Shown here in pieces: positions 1 to 11,014 of a DNA stretch of 64,000 nucleotides. Every line of letters begins with the position of its first letter. The stretch's first letter is position 1. Both the position numbers and the translations under genes were made by a program. The DNA is from Planctomycetia bacterium (GTDB taxonomy: Bacteria; Planctomycetota; Phycisphaerae; UBA1845; UTPLA1), in NCBI GenBank assembly GCA_015200345.1, contig CP054187.1:2588470-2652469 (forward strand), read 5' to 3'. The notes below the pieces were generated by a model. It saw only the letters and a list, made by a program, of their open reading frames with translations. It did not search any database and had not been told where the DNA came from.

Positions 1-264
1 CTGGTGAGGAACGAAACCGCGCGGCAGACCTGGATGACCGAGTCGCGCACGTGGAATCTGTTCGTGCCGCTTCGCCCCGGCGACGTGAACTGCGACGGCA
101 TCGCAGACCTCGACGATGTTTCCGCGCTGGCGTTGGCGCTGCTGGACGCCGCCGAGTACGCCGCGCAATATCCCGATTGCCCGGCGACGCAGGCGGACGT
201 GAACGGCGATTCGCTGCGCGACGGCGGCGACGTCGCGGCGTTTCTCTCGGTAATCATGCCATAA
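1..264 (+). CDS. C-terminal fragment of a secreted dockerin-type protein (5' end outside window)
   Basis: The open frame is already running at base 1, so only the last 87 or so residues are visible. They contain a duplicated EF-hand-like calcium motif: 'GDVNCDGIADLDDVSALAL', then after a conserved Cys (YPDC) a second arm 'ADVNGDSLRDGGDVAAFL'. This is the planctomycete-style dockerin/type I repeat that ends many of their secreted proteins; the same arrangement closes three more proteins in this window. Its partner is unknown, since no cohesin is visible here. The stop codon TAA overlaps the ATG of the next gene by one base (TAATG), which suggests translational coupling or simply tight packing. 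The function of the missing catalytic or structural part cannot be told. Confidence 0.75.
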   Translation: MVRNETARQTWMTESRTWNLFVPLRPGDVNCDGIADLDDVSALALALLDAAEYAAQYPDCPATQADVNGDSLRDGGDVAAFLSVIMP

Positions 265-1145
265 TGGCGACACTATCGAAAACGCATCCGGGCTTGAGCT
301 TCCTGACCCGGCGCCGCCCGGCGCTGATCGCCATGATCCACGTCGGCGCGCTGCCCGGCACGCCGCGCGCCGAAAAACCCGTCGCCCAACTCGCCGCGCA
401 GACCGTTCAGGAAGCGAAGCACCTCACCGACAGCGGCGTCGATGCCATCCTTCTGGAGAACATGCACGACGTGCCCTATCTCAACCGCGCCGTCGGCCCG
501 GAGATCGTTGCGAGCATGACGGCGGTCTGTGCGGCCGTTCGTGCGGCAACCAAACTGCCGCTCGGCGTGCAGGTATTGGCGGGGGCAAATCAGGCGGCGA
601 TTGCTGTCGCGCAAGCCGCCGGTTGCCAGTTCATCCGCGCCGAGGGGTTTGTCTTTGCGCACGTCGCCGACGAGGGGCTGATGGCCCAGGCCGACGCGGG
701 TCCGCTGCTTCGATACCGTCGCGCGATCGGCGCGACCGATATCGCCATCCTCGCCGACATCAAGAAGAAGCACTCGGCCCACGCCATCACGGCTGATGTC
801 GATCTCGCCGAAACGGCCCGCGCCGCGGAATTCTTCGGGGCCGACGGCGTCATCGTGACCGGCACGGCCACCGGAAGCCCCGCCGATCCGAAGGACGTTG
901 CCGCTGTGCGGAAGGCGGTGGGCGTGCCCGTGCTGGTCGGCTCCGGCGTGACGCCAGACAACCTCGCCGCTTTCGCCCCGCACGCCCACGCGATCATCGT
1001 CGGAAGCTATCTCAAAAAAGACGGCAACTGGCGCAACCCGCCCGATCCGGCGCGCGTTCAATCGATGGTCAAGTCAGTTCAGTCAATTGATTCAAAGAGC
1101 CGATTGCGCAAGCAATCGAATCAGCCGGAGTTTCATCGTCGATAG
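264..1145 (+). CDS. BtpA/SgcQ family TIM-barrel protein
   Basis: A 293-residue protein that opens with the family signature 'ALIAMIHVGALPGTPR' and continues with 'DAILLENMHDVPY', 'FIRAEGFVF', 'ILADIKKKHS' and a C-terminal phosphate-loop-like 'VPVLVGSGVTPDN...AIIVGSYLKKDG'. These are the conserved blocks of BtpA (named for a role in photosystem I accumulation in cyanobacteria) and of the related SgcQ sugar-cluster proteins, both predicted (beta/alpha)8 barrels. No photosynthesis gene is nearby, so the cyanobacterial role cannot be transferred; an enzyme acting on a phosphorylated small molecule is the likelier reading. The ATG at 264 overlaps the preceding stop. The last 20 codons overlap the left arm of the downstream terminator. 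Confidence 0.85.
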   Translation: MATLSKTHPGLSFLTRRRPALIAMIHVGALPGTPRAEKPVAQLAAQTVQEAKHLTDSGVDAILLENMHDVPYLNRAVGPEIVASMTAVCAAVRAATKLPLGVQVLAGANQAAIAVAQAAGCQFIRAEGFVFAHVADEGLMAQADAGPLLRYRRAIGATDIAILADIKKKHSAHAITADVDLAETARAAEFFGADGVIVTGTATGSPADPKDVAAVRKAVGVPVLVGSGVTPDNLAAFAPHAHAIIVGSYLKKDGNWRNPPDPARVQSMVKSVQSIDSKSRLRKQSNQPEFHRR

Positions 1146-1172
1146 TCGATTGCTCGCGCGATCGGCTTTTTT
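1098..1172 (+). terminator. Rho-independent terminator overlapping the end of the BtpA-like gene
   Basis: A 12-bp arm (agccgattgcgc, 1098-1109) pairs with gcgcgatcggct (1156-1167) with one G-T wobble, and the right arm runs directly into TTTTTT. Inside the loop is a second hairpin, cgattgc-gcaa-gcaatcg. The left arm lies in the coding sequence. Confidence 0.6.
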
Positions 1173-1304
1173 GTGACGACGCGTACGGGTAGACCGCGTC
1201 GACTTTCGAACTTTTCACAGCCTCGCTCGTAATCTTGCCGGCGATCCATTGATCCGCCGGCTGCATCGGCTAGTCTACCGCCCGGCGCCGCGAGATCACG
1301 CAAC

Positions 1305-1330
1305 GCCGCGACCGTCAGGAGAGCGGGTTC
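1305..1330 (+). repeat. Dispersed GC-rich element, copy 1
   Basis: The core reads gccgcgaccgtcagga followed by gagcgggttc. Related strings occur at 5594-5619, 36903-36935 and 40904-40936 in this window; the last two are inside coding sequences. It lies in the spacer before the L,D-transpeptidase gene. Copies are degenerate, so homology is inferred from the ordered blocks, not from identity. Confidence 0.4.
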
Positions 1331-1409
1331 TTGCTTGCCTCTTGGCATTCGTGTCGGGATCAACGCATCGAGGCAATCACAACCGTCCGCCCCCATCGGA
1401 GTACTCCAC

Positions 1410-2567
1410 GTGTCATTCAGTTCACGCAGCCGCAGCAGCAGTTTCTGGCCCATCGCAGCGGCCGTCGTCGTCGCCGCCAGCATCTGGGGCCTGTACGCAT
1501 GGCGCGCCACCGACTCGGGCAATAGCCCGGCCGAGCAGGTCGCGCAAGGGCAGGACGCCGCAACCGGTGAATCCGATTCAGACGGCGCTTCGCATCTGGT
1601 CTCTCTCCGCGCGACTCGGCCCGCACAACCCGCGACGCCGCTCCAATCCGGCTCGCTCGTCTCCAATGGGCAGATACCGACCCCCGGCGAGACCGGTTCG
1701 GTCTCGGGAGGCGATTCCGATGCACAGGAAATTCGTACGAATGCATCGGTTGCATGGGCCAATCGCCCGCTCTCGATCAGCGAAAGCCGCGACGGTGGCG
1801 TCACGGTTCAGTTGCCCGATTCACCCGGCGCGGCCGAGATGGAACGCGCTCGCGCCGTCATGGCCAAGGGCGATCTGCTGGGAGCGCGCGGCCTGCTCTC
1901 CCTCGCGTTGAAGAGCGGTCTGTCTGAAGCCGACGAAGAATTCGCCCGCGGCGAGCTGGGTCGCATCGCCGATGTCCTGCTCTTTTCCCGAGCGACCAAC
2001 ATCGGCGACCCGCTGACCGGCGTGCACGTGGTCGAACCGGGCGACACGCTCAACGCCATCGCCGTGCGCCATCGCATCTCCGAGGATGTCATCGCGCGGA
2101 TCAACGGCATTACCCATCCCGACCTGCTACAGGTCGGCCAGCGTATCAAGTACATCCGTGGGCCCTTTCATGCCATCGTCCACAAAAGCAAGTTCAGAAT
2201 GGACGTGATGCTGGGTGACACGCTCGTGCGATCCATTCGGGTTGGTCTGGGCGCCGATGGCTCGACGCCGACGGGCGACTGGCTCGTGCGCGATAAGCTG
2301 AAGAACCCCGACTGGACCGATCCCGTCACCAATCGCCATTACTCGGCCGGCGATCCGGAGAACCCGATCGGCAATCGCTGGATTGCGCTCGAGGGTCTCT
2401 CGGGAGAGGCCGTCGGCAGGCGTGGCTTTGGCATCCACGGCACGGTGGACGCCGAGAGCATCGGCCAGGAAATGTCGATGGGCTGCGTCCGGCTGCTTCC
2501 GGGCGACATTGAGTTCCTGTTTGACTTGGTGGTGGTGCGTCAAACGCGCGTGGAAGTGCGTCCATGA
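1410..2567 (+). CDS. LysM and L,D-transpeptidase (YkuD) domain protein
   Basis: A 385-residue envelope protein. A single N-terminal membrane segment (about residues 12-30, 'FWPIAAAVVVAASIWGLYAW') acts as uncleaved anchor or signal. A low-complexity linker follows, then a short helical region ('ARAVMAKGDLLGARGLL'). A LysM domain (about 205-250, 'HVVEPGDTLNAIAVRHRIS') binds peptidoglycan. The C-terminal YkuD domain carries 'GFGIHGT' (about 341) and the catalytic block 'SMGCVRL' with nucleophile Cys near residue 359. It would make 3-3 cross-links or attach proteins to peptidoglycan in the periplasm. I chose GTG at 1410 because GGAG sits 8 bases upstream; a longer TTG start at 1335 lacks such a site. 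Confidence 0.88.
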   Translation: MSFSSRSRSSSFWPIAAAVVVAASIWGLYAWRATDSGNSPAEQVAQGQDAATGESDSDGASHLVSLRATRPAQPATPLQSGSLVSNGQIPTPGETGSVSGGDSDAQEIRTNASVAWANRPLSISESRDGGVTVQLPDSPGAAEMERARAVMAKGDLLGARGLLSLALKSGLSEADEEFARGELGRIADVLLFSRATNIGDPLTGVHVVEPGDTLNAIAVRHRISEDVIARINGITHPDLLQVGQRIKYIRGPFHAIVHKSKFRMDVMLGDTLVRSIRVGLGADGSTPTGDWLVRDKLKNPDWTDPVTNRHYSAGDPENPIGNRWIALEGLSGEAVGRRGFGIHGTVDAESIGQEMSMGCVRLLPGDIEFLFDLVVVRQTRVEVRP

Positions 2568-2696
2568 TGGCATCCAGCGTCATATCGTGACACTTTCGGC
2601 CAATAAATAGGGACAACCCCCCATTGCAACGTGTCCTAAAACGGACCAAACTTATCATGCTTCTCCGCACGGGAGAAGGACTACCCACTCCACGAG

Positions 2697-2733
2697 CCAA
2701 GACCCGCGATCCCCCGCGGGTCTTGGCATTTTT
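2697..2733 (+). terminator. Strong Rho-independent terminator
   Basis: A perfect 12-bp stem (ccaagacccgcg 2697-2708 with cgcgggtcttgg 2715-2726), a 6-base loop, then cattttta. It ends the L,D-transpeptidase transcript. The rest of the 290-base spacer 2568-2860 shows no gene. Confidence 0.85.
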
Positions 2734-2860
2734 ACCGGACGAATATTCCTGTTAATCCTTGCCGCATTTCGTCTTGGCTTGATCGAACCTGCCGTTCGGT
2801 TATGCTGCCGTGCTTTGCCGTTTTCCTTTCAACTAGCGGCGGCTTAAGGAGTTGCATCCA

Positions 2861-4963
2861 ATGATGAAGTGGCTTCGCGCGCACACCAAGCAGATCATGG
2901 TCGGCGTCGTCTTGCTTTCGATGCTGGCTTTCCTCGGCAGCGAGGCGATGTTTTCGTTGCTTTCGCCCAAGGACAAGGCGGTGCCGGTGGCGCGCGCTTT
3001 CGGGCGGGAGATCACCAACTTCGATCTGCTTCCTGCACAGAGCGACATCACCGCGCTGGACGCCCTGGGTGCGCAGTGGCGATACGACGCCGACGGCAGG
3101 ATGAGCGTTGAACATTGGTACGTCCTGCTGATGGAGGCGGAGCGGGCCGGGGTGGTGGTCTCCGATGCGGAAGTGGAAGACGAGATCAACGCCGTGCAAC
3201 AGAATCTGACGCAGCGCGGTGTGACCCAGAATCTGTTCGACCTGTTGCGAACCCAGAAGGACATCACGCCACCAGCGCTGCGCCGCGCGGTACGCAATCA
3301 CATCATGATTCGCAAGCACGCGGGCAACGTTCACATGGCGTCGGTGCCGTCCGAGCCGGAAGTGCGCCACTGGGTCCGAGACACCGAAGACAAGGTGAAG
3401 GTACGGATCGCCACGCTCGACGCGCAGCTCTTTTTCAAGGACACGATCCCCGTCACGGCGGAGGAACTGGCCGAGCAATTCGAGAAGAACAAGGACTACC
3501 TCGCGGCCGACAGCCCGACCGGCTACGGCTACAAGTACCCGCGCCGTGTCAAACTGCAATACGTTGTGGCGCACATCAACACGCTGTCGGGTCAGATGAC
3601 GCCGAGCCTGGACGAGCTGACCGCGTACTGGAAAAGCAATCGCTCAAAGTATCAGAAGGTGACGTACGAAGTCCCGCCGATCGCGACAACCCAGCCCGAG
3701 GGCCAGCCCCCGCCCGAGCCGAAACGCGTGACGGTGGAAAAGACGTTCAGCGAGGCACGGCCCGACGTGGAGCGCGACGTGAAGACGCGCAACGCGCAAC
3801 AGACGGCCGAGCAGGCGATGCGCAAGATCGCGTCGCTGCTGGGTCGGCCGTGGCAGGGCGTGCGCACCGATGCACAGACAGGCTACAAGCCGATCCCCGC
3901 CGGCGTCGAGGCGCCGGATTTCATGAAGAACATCGTCGCGCAGGTCGAGCGCGAGATGAACGTGAAGCTGACGTATGTCGAAACGCTGCTGATGACGGCC
4001 GAGGAGATTCGCCAGGACGCCGATCTGCGCAATTTGACGATGGCAGGCGAGGGGCAGGCTGGTTTGTCGATTCGGGAATACGCGTTTCGCGTGCCGTCGT
4101 TTCACAAGCACGAAGCCGGGTCCGACATGGGTTTGTCCCTCCAGTTGTTCCAGTCGCCGGACGCGCCGCTGTCGGCGAACACGTTCGCATTCGCGGACGG
4201 CAAGTTTGTTCCGGCGGTGGAGCGGCTCGGGTTGTTCCGCGTCATTGAAGCGAAGGAGGCCGAAGTTCCGGCTGCGCTGAACGACGTGCTGACGCAGGTT
4301 GAGCGCGACGTCCAGATGCAGAAGGCGTTTGACGAAATGGAGCCGGTGGCGCAGCAATTGTACGCGGCGGCGCTGCGAATCGGTTTGCAGGCCGCGGCAA
4401 GCCATTTTCCCGACAAGCTGACCCCGGGTTCCGTCACCGATAAACCGACGATCGATGCCGGTCCGTTCGCACGAATGACGCGGATCGACCAGCAGCGGAT
4501 GATGACGGCCTTGCGGGAGGGCAAGCCGATGCTGGAACCGTGGAACGTCGTCGGCGTGGGCAGCTCGCAGGAGTTCGTTGACGCGGTCTTCGCGATGACG
4601 CAGCCGGGTTGGCGGACCGTGCCGGCCACGGCGACCGACGGGCCGGGGATGGCGGCCGCCGCGACGCAGCCGGCGATCGTTCCGGAGCCGAAGATCACCG
4701 TGGTGTCGATTCCCCGGTTGAAGAAGAAGTTCATTGTGGAGCTGCTGGAGCACACGCCGGTCGACGAGTCGCGCTACGAGACGGATCTGCGTCAGACGGG
4801 CTACTTCGCCCTGCTTTCAAGCCGGGCGGCGGCCATGCGCTGGAGCTGGTTCGACCTGAAGCACATCGAATCACGCAGCGGATTCCATCGCATCGCGGAA
4901 GAGCCCACGCCGGAATCGGCCGGCGGTCTCGCGCCGCAACCGGCCAAAGCAGCCATGCCGTAA
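2861..4963 (+). CDS. SurA/PpiD-like periplasmic folding factor (SurA N-terminal domain)
   Basis: A 700-residue protein with one N-terminal membrane helix ('IMVGVVLLSMLAFLGSEAMF', about 10-30), followed by a SurA_N-like chaperone core: 'VARAFGREITNFDL', then 'EAERAGVVVSDAEVEDEINAV' and 'PALRRAVRNHIMIRK'. That order is typical of PpiD and SurA-type membrane-tethered peptidyl-prolyl isomerases. A clear parvulin motif was not found in the long middle part, so isomerase activity is doubtful and a holdase role for exported proteins is the safer call. The C-terminal region is alanine and glutamine rich ('AAAATQPAIVPEPK'). The start at 2861 has AAGGAG 9 bases upstream. It faces the thioesterase gene tail to tail. 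Confidence 0.7.
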   Translation: MMKWLRAHTKQIMVGVVLLSMLAFLGSEAMFSLLSPKDKAVPVARAFGREITNFDLLPAQSDITALDALGAQWRYDADGRMSVEHWYVLLMEAERAGVVVSDAEVEDEINAVQQNLTQRGVTQNLFDLLRTQKDITPPALRRAVRNHIMIRKHAGNVHMASVPSEPEVRHWVRDTEDKVKVRIATLDAQLFFKDTIPVTAEELAEQFEKNKDYLAADSPTGYGYKYPRRVKLQYVVAHINTLSGQMTPSLDELTAYWKSNRSKYQKVTYEVPPIATTQPEGQPPPEPKRVTVEKTFSEARPDVERDVKTRNAQQTAEQAMRKIASLLGRPWQGVRTDAQTGYKPIPAGVEAPDFMKNIVAQVEREMNVKLTYVETLLMTAEEIRQDADLRNLTMAGEGQAGLSIREYAFRVPSFHKHEAGSDMGLSLQLFQSPDAPLSANTFAFADGKFVPAVERLGLFRVIEAKEAEVPAALNDVLTQVERDVQMQKAFDEMEPVAQQLYAAALRIGLQAAASHFPDKLTPGSVTDKPTIDAGPFARMTRIDQQRMMTALREGKPMLEPWNVVGVGSSQEFVDAVFAMTQPGWRTVPATATDGPGMAAAATQPAIVPEPKITVVSIPRLKKKFIVELLEHTPVDESRYETDLRQTGYFALLSSRAAAMRWSWFDLKHIESRSGFHRIAEEPTPESAGGLAPQPAKAAMP

Positions 4964-5058
4964 CGCGCTGTTCTTCGCGACCGAGAGACCGCGCCAGCGA
5001 TTTCAGGCTCTTTTGGATTCGTGCTTCCGCGGAGCTTAAGTTTTCGAATCGGCCGCGG

Positions 5059-5451
5059 TCAGTCACGGATCGGCACCGGTTTGCCGTCTTTGCCTACCGC
5101 GACATAGGTGATATTGGCCGAGGTGACGGGCACGCGCGTGCCGGGCGTCTCGAAGCGGTCGGCCTCCACGCGCACTTGGATTCGCGCGGACGTGCGCCCG
5201 ATGTGGACCGGTTCGGTGTAAAAGCTCAACACATCGCCGACAAAAACAGGCTGCTTGAACTCCACCGTGTCCATTGCGACGGTGACGACCTTGTGCCGAC
5301 AGCCCAGCTTGCGGGCCTCGATCGCGCCGGCCTGGTCGAGGTAGCTAAGAATGACGCCGCCGAAAATGGTGCCGTGGGCGTTGGTGTCTCGCGGCATCAT
5401 CATCACGCGGATGACGGGTTCGGTCGTCGGCGGCAGGTCGGATCGGGTCAC
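5059..5451 (-). CDS. YciA/BACH-type acyl-CoA thioesterase (hotdog fold)
   Basis: A 130-residue single hotdog domain. The family's active-site region is clear: 'MPRDTNAHGTIFGGVILSYLDQAGAIEA', where the Asp-Thr-Asn-x-x-Gly block and the following helix hold the catalytic Asp and the CoA-binding loop. 'DTVEFKQPVFVGDVLSFY' and 'VRVEAD' complete the fold. Such enzymes hydrolyse medium to long acyl-CoA to free acid and CoA in the cytosol, usually as hexamers. The length matches YciA. It is transcribed alone, convergent with the upstream chaperone gene. Confidence 0.88.
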   Translation of the reverse strand: MTRSDLPPTTEPVIRVMMMPRDTNAHGTIFGGVILSYLDQAGAIEARKLGCRHKVVTVAMDTVEFKQPVFVGDVLSFYTEPVHIGRTSARIQVRVEADRFETPGTRVPVTSANITYVAVGKDGKPVPIRD

Positions 5452-5593
5452 GCTCGAGGTTCCTTTTATTTCGCGCGTTCGTCTTTGCCGGTTCGATGGA
5501 GGCTCGCGGTGTTGCCGCTATTGTAGCGCCGGGCGGTTGGCGTGACAGGATCCCCGGACTCTTCGGTACCGGAAGCGATCGCGACTGGATCAA

Positions 5594-5619
5594 AACCGCG
5601 GCCATCGGGGAGCGGGTTC
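5594..5619 (+). repeat. Dispersed GC-rich element, copy 2, in a 381-base intergenic stretch
   Basis: The element reads aaccgcggccatcgggg then agcgggttc, matching the block order at 1305-1330. The surrounding spacer 5452-5832 is divergent regulatory DNA between the thioesterase and the next gene. An open frame runs through it from 5542, but it encodes only repeat-like Ser/Pro/Gly sequence ahead of the convincing ATG at 5833, so I do not treat it as coding. Confidence 0.4.
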
Positions 5620-5832
5620 CTGGCATCGGAGTACTCAAACCTGCCCGCCACGGCGGATCTTCAACTTGCTGATGCGCGCGGCTCGGTCTCCACGCTGCGA
5701 CTGCCCGGGGTACCAGGCCCTTTGTCACCGTGGGCGGACCGGGTTAAGATACCGTTTCTGGCGGCGGCGCGCCCGTGGTCGCGGGCTGTTGACCGACCGC
5801 AAGGGATTCCATTCGCACACGGGTCCACGCAC

Positions 5833-6222
5833 ATGAAGCTTCCGAATTTCCGGCTGTATGACACGCAGGCGACGACCTCGATGCTGGTCGCCGTGTTCTG
5901 CGCAATGTGCCTGCTCATGATGTCGGTCGTGGTCTTCAAAGGCATCAACACCGCGAACTGGGTCATTCCCTACAACCCCGAGGCAGGCATGGGGCAGTAT
6001 CGGCCTCCGCTGGTCGTGCTTTTCACGGCGGTGTCGATTCTCGGCGGTCTCGTGGCGGCCTTCATGGGCTTTCGCAGCCTGGGCCAACAGCGCAACACCA
6101 AGCAGGGCCGGTCGATGGTCGGCCTGCTCCTGGGCGTGATCGTCATTCCGTTGGCGATCGTGCTCTATGCGACTTGGAAAGAGCTTTCCGAGCCGATCAT
6201 TCGCTCGACCGGCGGGGCCTGA
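5833..6222 (+). CDS. Small membrane protein, three predicted transmembrane helices
   Basis: Not recognised as a known family. The 129-residue product has hydrophobic segments at about 14-36 ('SMLVAVFCAMCLLMMSVVVF'), 56-75 ('PPLVVLFTAVSILGGLVAAF') and 97-115 ('MVGLLLGVIVIPLAIVLYA'). The loops carry 'FRSLGQQRNTKQGR' on the presumed cytoplasmic side. ATG 5833 begins a plausible N-terminus 'MKLPNFRLYDTQAT'. A second membrane protein follows 78 bases downstream in the same orientation, and the two may form an operon. Confidence 0.65.
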   Translation: MKLPNFRLYDTQATTSMLVAVFCAMCLLMMSVVVFKGINTANWVIPYNPEAGMGQYRPPLVVLFTAVSILGGLVAAFMGFRSLGQQRNTKQGRSMVGLLLGVIVIPLAIVLYATWKELSEPIIRSTGGA

Positions 6223-6300
6223 TTGATTTGGCGCCCGGTGATAAGGGTTCGCCAAAAGGCACGCCGGGGATTTTCGTTCCAATAGCGTGGAAGCGTTGCC

Positions 6301-6762
6301 ATGGCCTGGGTGCTGAACATTCTGTTTCCCGGGGTGGGCTTGATCCTGCGCCGACGCGAATGGCTGGGGTTGACGCATGCGGTGCTCTTTTCGCTTTGTG
6401 CGAATCTCGCGATCGCAGCGTGGTTGATTGCTCCCGACGCGATTCCGGGGTGGCTGGCGGTCCTCGCAACCATTTTCACCTTCCTGGCTTGGCTGGCTGC
6501 GCAGGGGTTGCTGGCGCGGCACGAGATGGAGATTCGACGCCGGGCGAAGGTGCTTGCGGCGCTGATTCAGGAGGCTCGCCAGTCTCTGGGGTCCAATCGG
6601 CTGGAGGTGGCGCGCGTGGCGCTGGAGAGCGCGTTGGAGATCGACAGCGAGCACCCGGAAGTGAAGGGGTTGTGGGATCGGCTTGGCGCGATGGACGTCG
6701 GGGGACGACCCGAGGCGCCGCCTTGCCCGGAGAGCGGCCGGTCGTCCGTCGTCGGTGGTTAG
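6301..6762 (+). CDS. Membrane protein with C-terminal TPR-like helix pair
   Basis: A 153-residue product of unknown function. The N-terminus has 'MAWVLNILFPGVGLILRRREW', reminiscent of small inner-membrane proteins with a 'PGxGLxxxR' turn, then helices at about 25-45 and 50-70. After residue 80 it becomes soluble and helical ('RRAKVLAALIQEARQSLGS', 'VARVALESALEIDSEHPEVK'), the latter reading like one TPR-type hairpin. The last 15 residues are low complexity. It probably pairs functionally with the gene just upstream, which is inference from spacing only. Confidence 0.6.
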   Translation: MAWVLNILFPGVGLILRRREWLGLTHAVLFSLCANLAIAAWLIAPDAIPGWLAVLATIFTFLAWLAAQGLLARHEMEIRRRAKVLAALIQEARQSLGSNRLEVARVALESALEIDSEHPEVKGLWDRLGAMDVGGRPEAPPCPESGRSSVVGG

Positions 6763-7137
6763 TGCGTCGCAGCCAGCAGCCGGTGGTCAGGTGGGACGAG
6801 AAGGCTTCTCGGACGGCGAGGAGTCACGGCTCGCGTGGTTTCACGTCAATCTGTCGAGATTTAAGCAAACTTGCATGAATTCGGACCTTGTCTCGTTGCG
6901 TGCGATGGGCCTAGCATGAATTGGGAGCAGCCGCGCGGATCGGTCGCCATCACGGCGTTGCCCATCTGCACGGTGAGGCGTCGCTGAACGCATGCGGCGG
7001 CGCGGGGGGTTCGCCGGAAAGCGAATCAATCCTGAACAACACCACGACTTCACCGCGCGCCGGGCGCGCGATGAGCGGAGCCGGTTCGCGCCGGCATCAC
7101 GAGGAAGGCGTCCGCACAGAGAGGGGAGGGCTGTCTC
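6763..7137 (+). other. Intergenic leader before the PEP-CTERM gene
   Basis: No gene is supported in this 375-base stretch. It contains a perfect inverted repeat, cgcgcgc-cgg-gcgcgcg, at 7054-7070 without a following T-run, and a strong ribosome-binding site (GGAGGG) seven bases before the ATG at 7138. No convincing -35/-10 pair was seen. Confidence 0.4.
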
Positions 7138-7725
7138 ATGCTGTATTGCAATCGGATTCGGTGGCTACTCGGGTTGGGGGGGGTGGTGACGGCCGCATTC
7201 GCTGCCGCGCCTGTGGCACGGGCGGATATCGTGAATTTCACGTACACCAGCACGACGAACAATGCTTACAACAACCGGGCTTTTTTCCTGAACACGGGGC
7301 TTTCGGTGCAAGCCGGTGACCAGATTCGCATCCAAGGCACGGGCAGCATTTACGTCGGCGGCGGGTACTACGTCTTGAGCAATTTTGATATGGGTCTGGT
7401 GTCCGCGCTGAATCAGCCGTCGCTGGTGCGCGATTACCACGGGAACGGCACGAACTACACGGGCACGCCGTACCCCCTCGCAGGCGAGAGCGTCCTGTTC
7501 TCGCAGGATCGCATCAGCCTGACCGACGATCATCACCTGAACATCATCGTGACGGCGCAATCGGCCGGGACCGTTTACATTGGGATGTTCGATAATTATT
7601 TCGCGGACAATACCGGAAGTCACCATTTCACGCTCGAGGTCATCCCCGAACCGGCGACGGCGTCGCTGGCCTTGTTCGCGGTCCTGGGCGGCCTGGTCCG
7701 CCGGCGCACAACCATTCGCCGGTAA
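7138..7725 (+). CDS. PEP-CTERM sorted secreted protein
   Basis: A 195-residue exported protein. A signal peptide (about 1-30, ending 'AAPVARA') precedes a beta-rich, Asn/Thr/Tyr-rich body with 'IQGTGSIYVGGGYYV' and 'HHLNIIVTAQSAGTVYIG', the style of a small jelly-roll or carbohydrate-interacting domain. The C-terminus 'VIPEPATASLALFAVLGGLVRRR' is a canonical PEP-CTERM signal: PEP motif, hydrophobic helix, Arg cluster. Exosortase would process this signal in the inner membrane and deliver the protein to the surface or extracellular matrix. No exosortase gene is in the window. The ribosome-binding site GGAGGG supports the ATG. Confidence 0.85.
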   Translation: MLYCNRIRWLLGLGGVVTAAFAAAPVARADIVNFTYTSTTNNAYNNRAFFLNTGLSVQAGDQIRIQGTGSIYVGGGYYVLSNFDMGLVSALNQPSLVRDYHGNGTNYTGTPYPLAGESVLFSQDRISLTDDHHLNIIVTAQSAGTVYIGMFDNYFADNTGSHHFTLEVIPEPATASLALFAVLGGLVRRRTTIRR

Positions 7726-7905
7726 ACTGGTTAGGCACGGGGTTGTATCCGATACTGCCTACGGCAACCGCCTGATTTGTGCAGGTCCGGTAGGATTGTG
7801 CATTTGAACGCGCCGTGCGCGGCAACTACAATCGGACAAGAACTCACGGCGCGTTTGAGCGTAACCGATTGCCAAGCAGGTTGCGGATTGCGCGCGGATC
7901 GGGGT

Positions 7906-7965
7906 CGATTGCACCGCGGGTGATTGCACTGCGGTCGATTGCATCGCGGTCGATTACACTGCGGG
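7906..7965 (+). repeat. Four 15-bp tandem units upstream of clpC
   Basis: Units at 7906, 7921, 7936 and 7951 follow the pattern [ct]gatt[ga]ca[ct][ct]gcgg[gt]. They end 22 bases before the hairpin of the clpC leader. The 15-base spacing is about one and a half helical turns, so adjacent copies do not face the same side of the DNA. A spacer expansion or a multimeric protein-binding site are both possible. Confidence 0.7.
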
Positions 7966-7987
7966 CGGCACAGACCCCTTTCACGTA

Positions 7988-8006
7988 GGGTCCGCTGTGC
8001 GGACCC
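7988..8006 (+). promoter_or_regulatory. Perfect hairpin in the clpC leader
   Basis: gggtccgc (7988-7995), a tgt loop, then gcggaccc (7999-8006): eight perfect base pairs with a three-base loop, 24 bases before the ClpC start codon. There is no T-run after it, so it is not a standard terminator. It could act as an operator palindrome (ClpC is commonly under CtsR- or HrcA-type control in other bacteria) or as an RNA stabiliser. It is not the CIRCE sequence. Confidence 0.55.
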
Positions 8007-8030
8007 TTATCCATGAGAGGACCGAAAGAC

Positions 8031-10559
<2,529 letters not shown>

Positions 10560-10600
10560 CGCCGCGAACCGACGCGCTGAAGAATCCAATCGTTTCACCC

Positions 10601-10636
10601 GCCCCGCGAGCGACCCTCGCGGGGCTTTTCTTGTTG
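10601..10636 (+). terminator. Rho-independent terminator of clpC
   Basis: A ten-base perfect stem (gccccgcgag 10601-10610 with ctcgcggggc 10616-10625), a 5-base loop, then ttttcttgttg. Confidence 0.9.
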
Positions 10637-10694
10637 TGCCGGCGCGTGTTGTCGTATTTGACGGTCTCTACGGGGCAGCGTAATCTTTTTACCC

Positions 10695-10943
10695 ATGAGC
10701 ACGCGCGAAACCTTGCGAACATACCTGTTCGGGACGCTGATCCCGACTCCGGCCGAGAGCTGGCCGGGCGACGAGGCGGACCTGTTCGAGGCCGGCATGG
10801 ATTCGCTGCGCGTGATGCAGTTGCTGGTTTTCGTCGAGGACAAGCTGGGGGTAAATCTGCCCGACCATGAGGTGACGCCGGAGCGGATCGGCACGGTGTC
10901 GGCCCTGGTCGGATGGATCGAGTCGCACAAGAAGTCGCCCTAA
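10695..10943 (+). CDS. Stand-alone acyl/peptidyl carrier protein
   Basis: An 82-residue four-helix carrier domain. The phosphopantetheine attachment site is 'FEAGMDSLRVMQLL' with Ser37, followed by 'LPDHEVTPERIGTVSALVGWI', typical of carrier proteins that work with a dedicated adenylating enzyme (DltC-like) and unlike the fatty-acid AcpP signature 'DSLD'. The ligase gene 260 bases downstream on the same strand is the obvious loading partner; what acyl or amino-acyl group it carries is unknown. Pantetheinylation would need a PPTase encoded elsewhere. Confidence 0.85.
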   Translation: MSTRETLRTYLFGTLIPTPAESWPGDEADLFEAGMDSLRVMQLLVFVEDKLGVNLPDHEVTPERIGTVSALVGWIESHKKSP

Positions 10944-11014
10944 GCCCCCAGCGAGTATTTCTGGTTTTTATTGGTTGATCACTGATCACATCGGCGTTCC
11001 TTCTGTTCGATCAG

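Noticed and set aside
5542..5832. 97-residue N-terminal extension of the membrane protein at 5833
   Set aside because: Composed of repeat-derived Ser/Pro/Gly sequence and lacks a ribosome-binding site; the ATG at 5833 begins a normal membrane protein.
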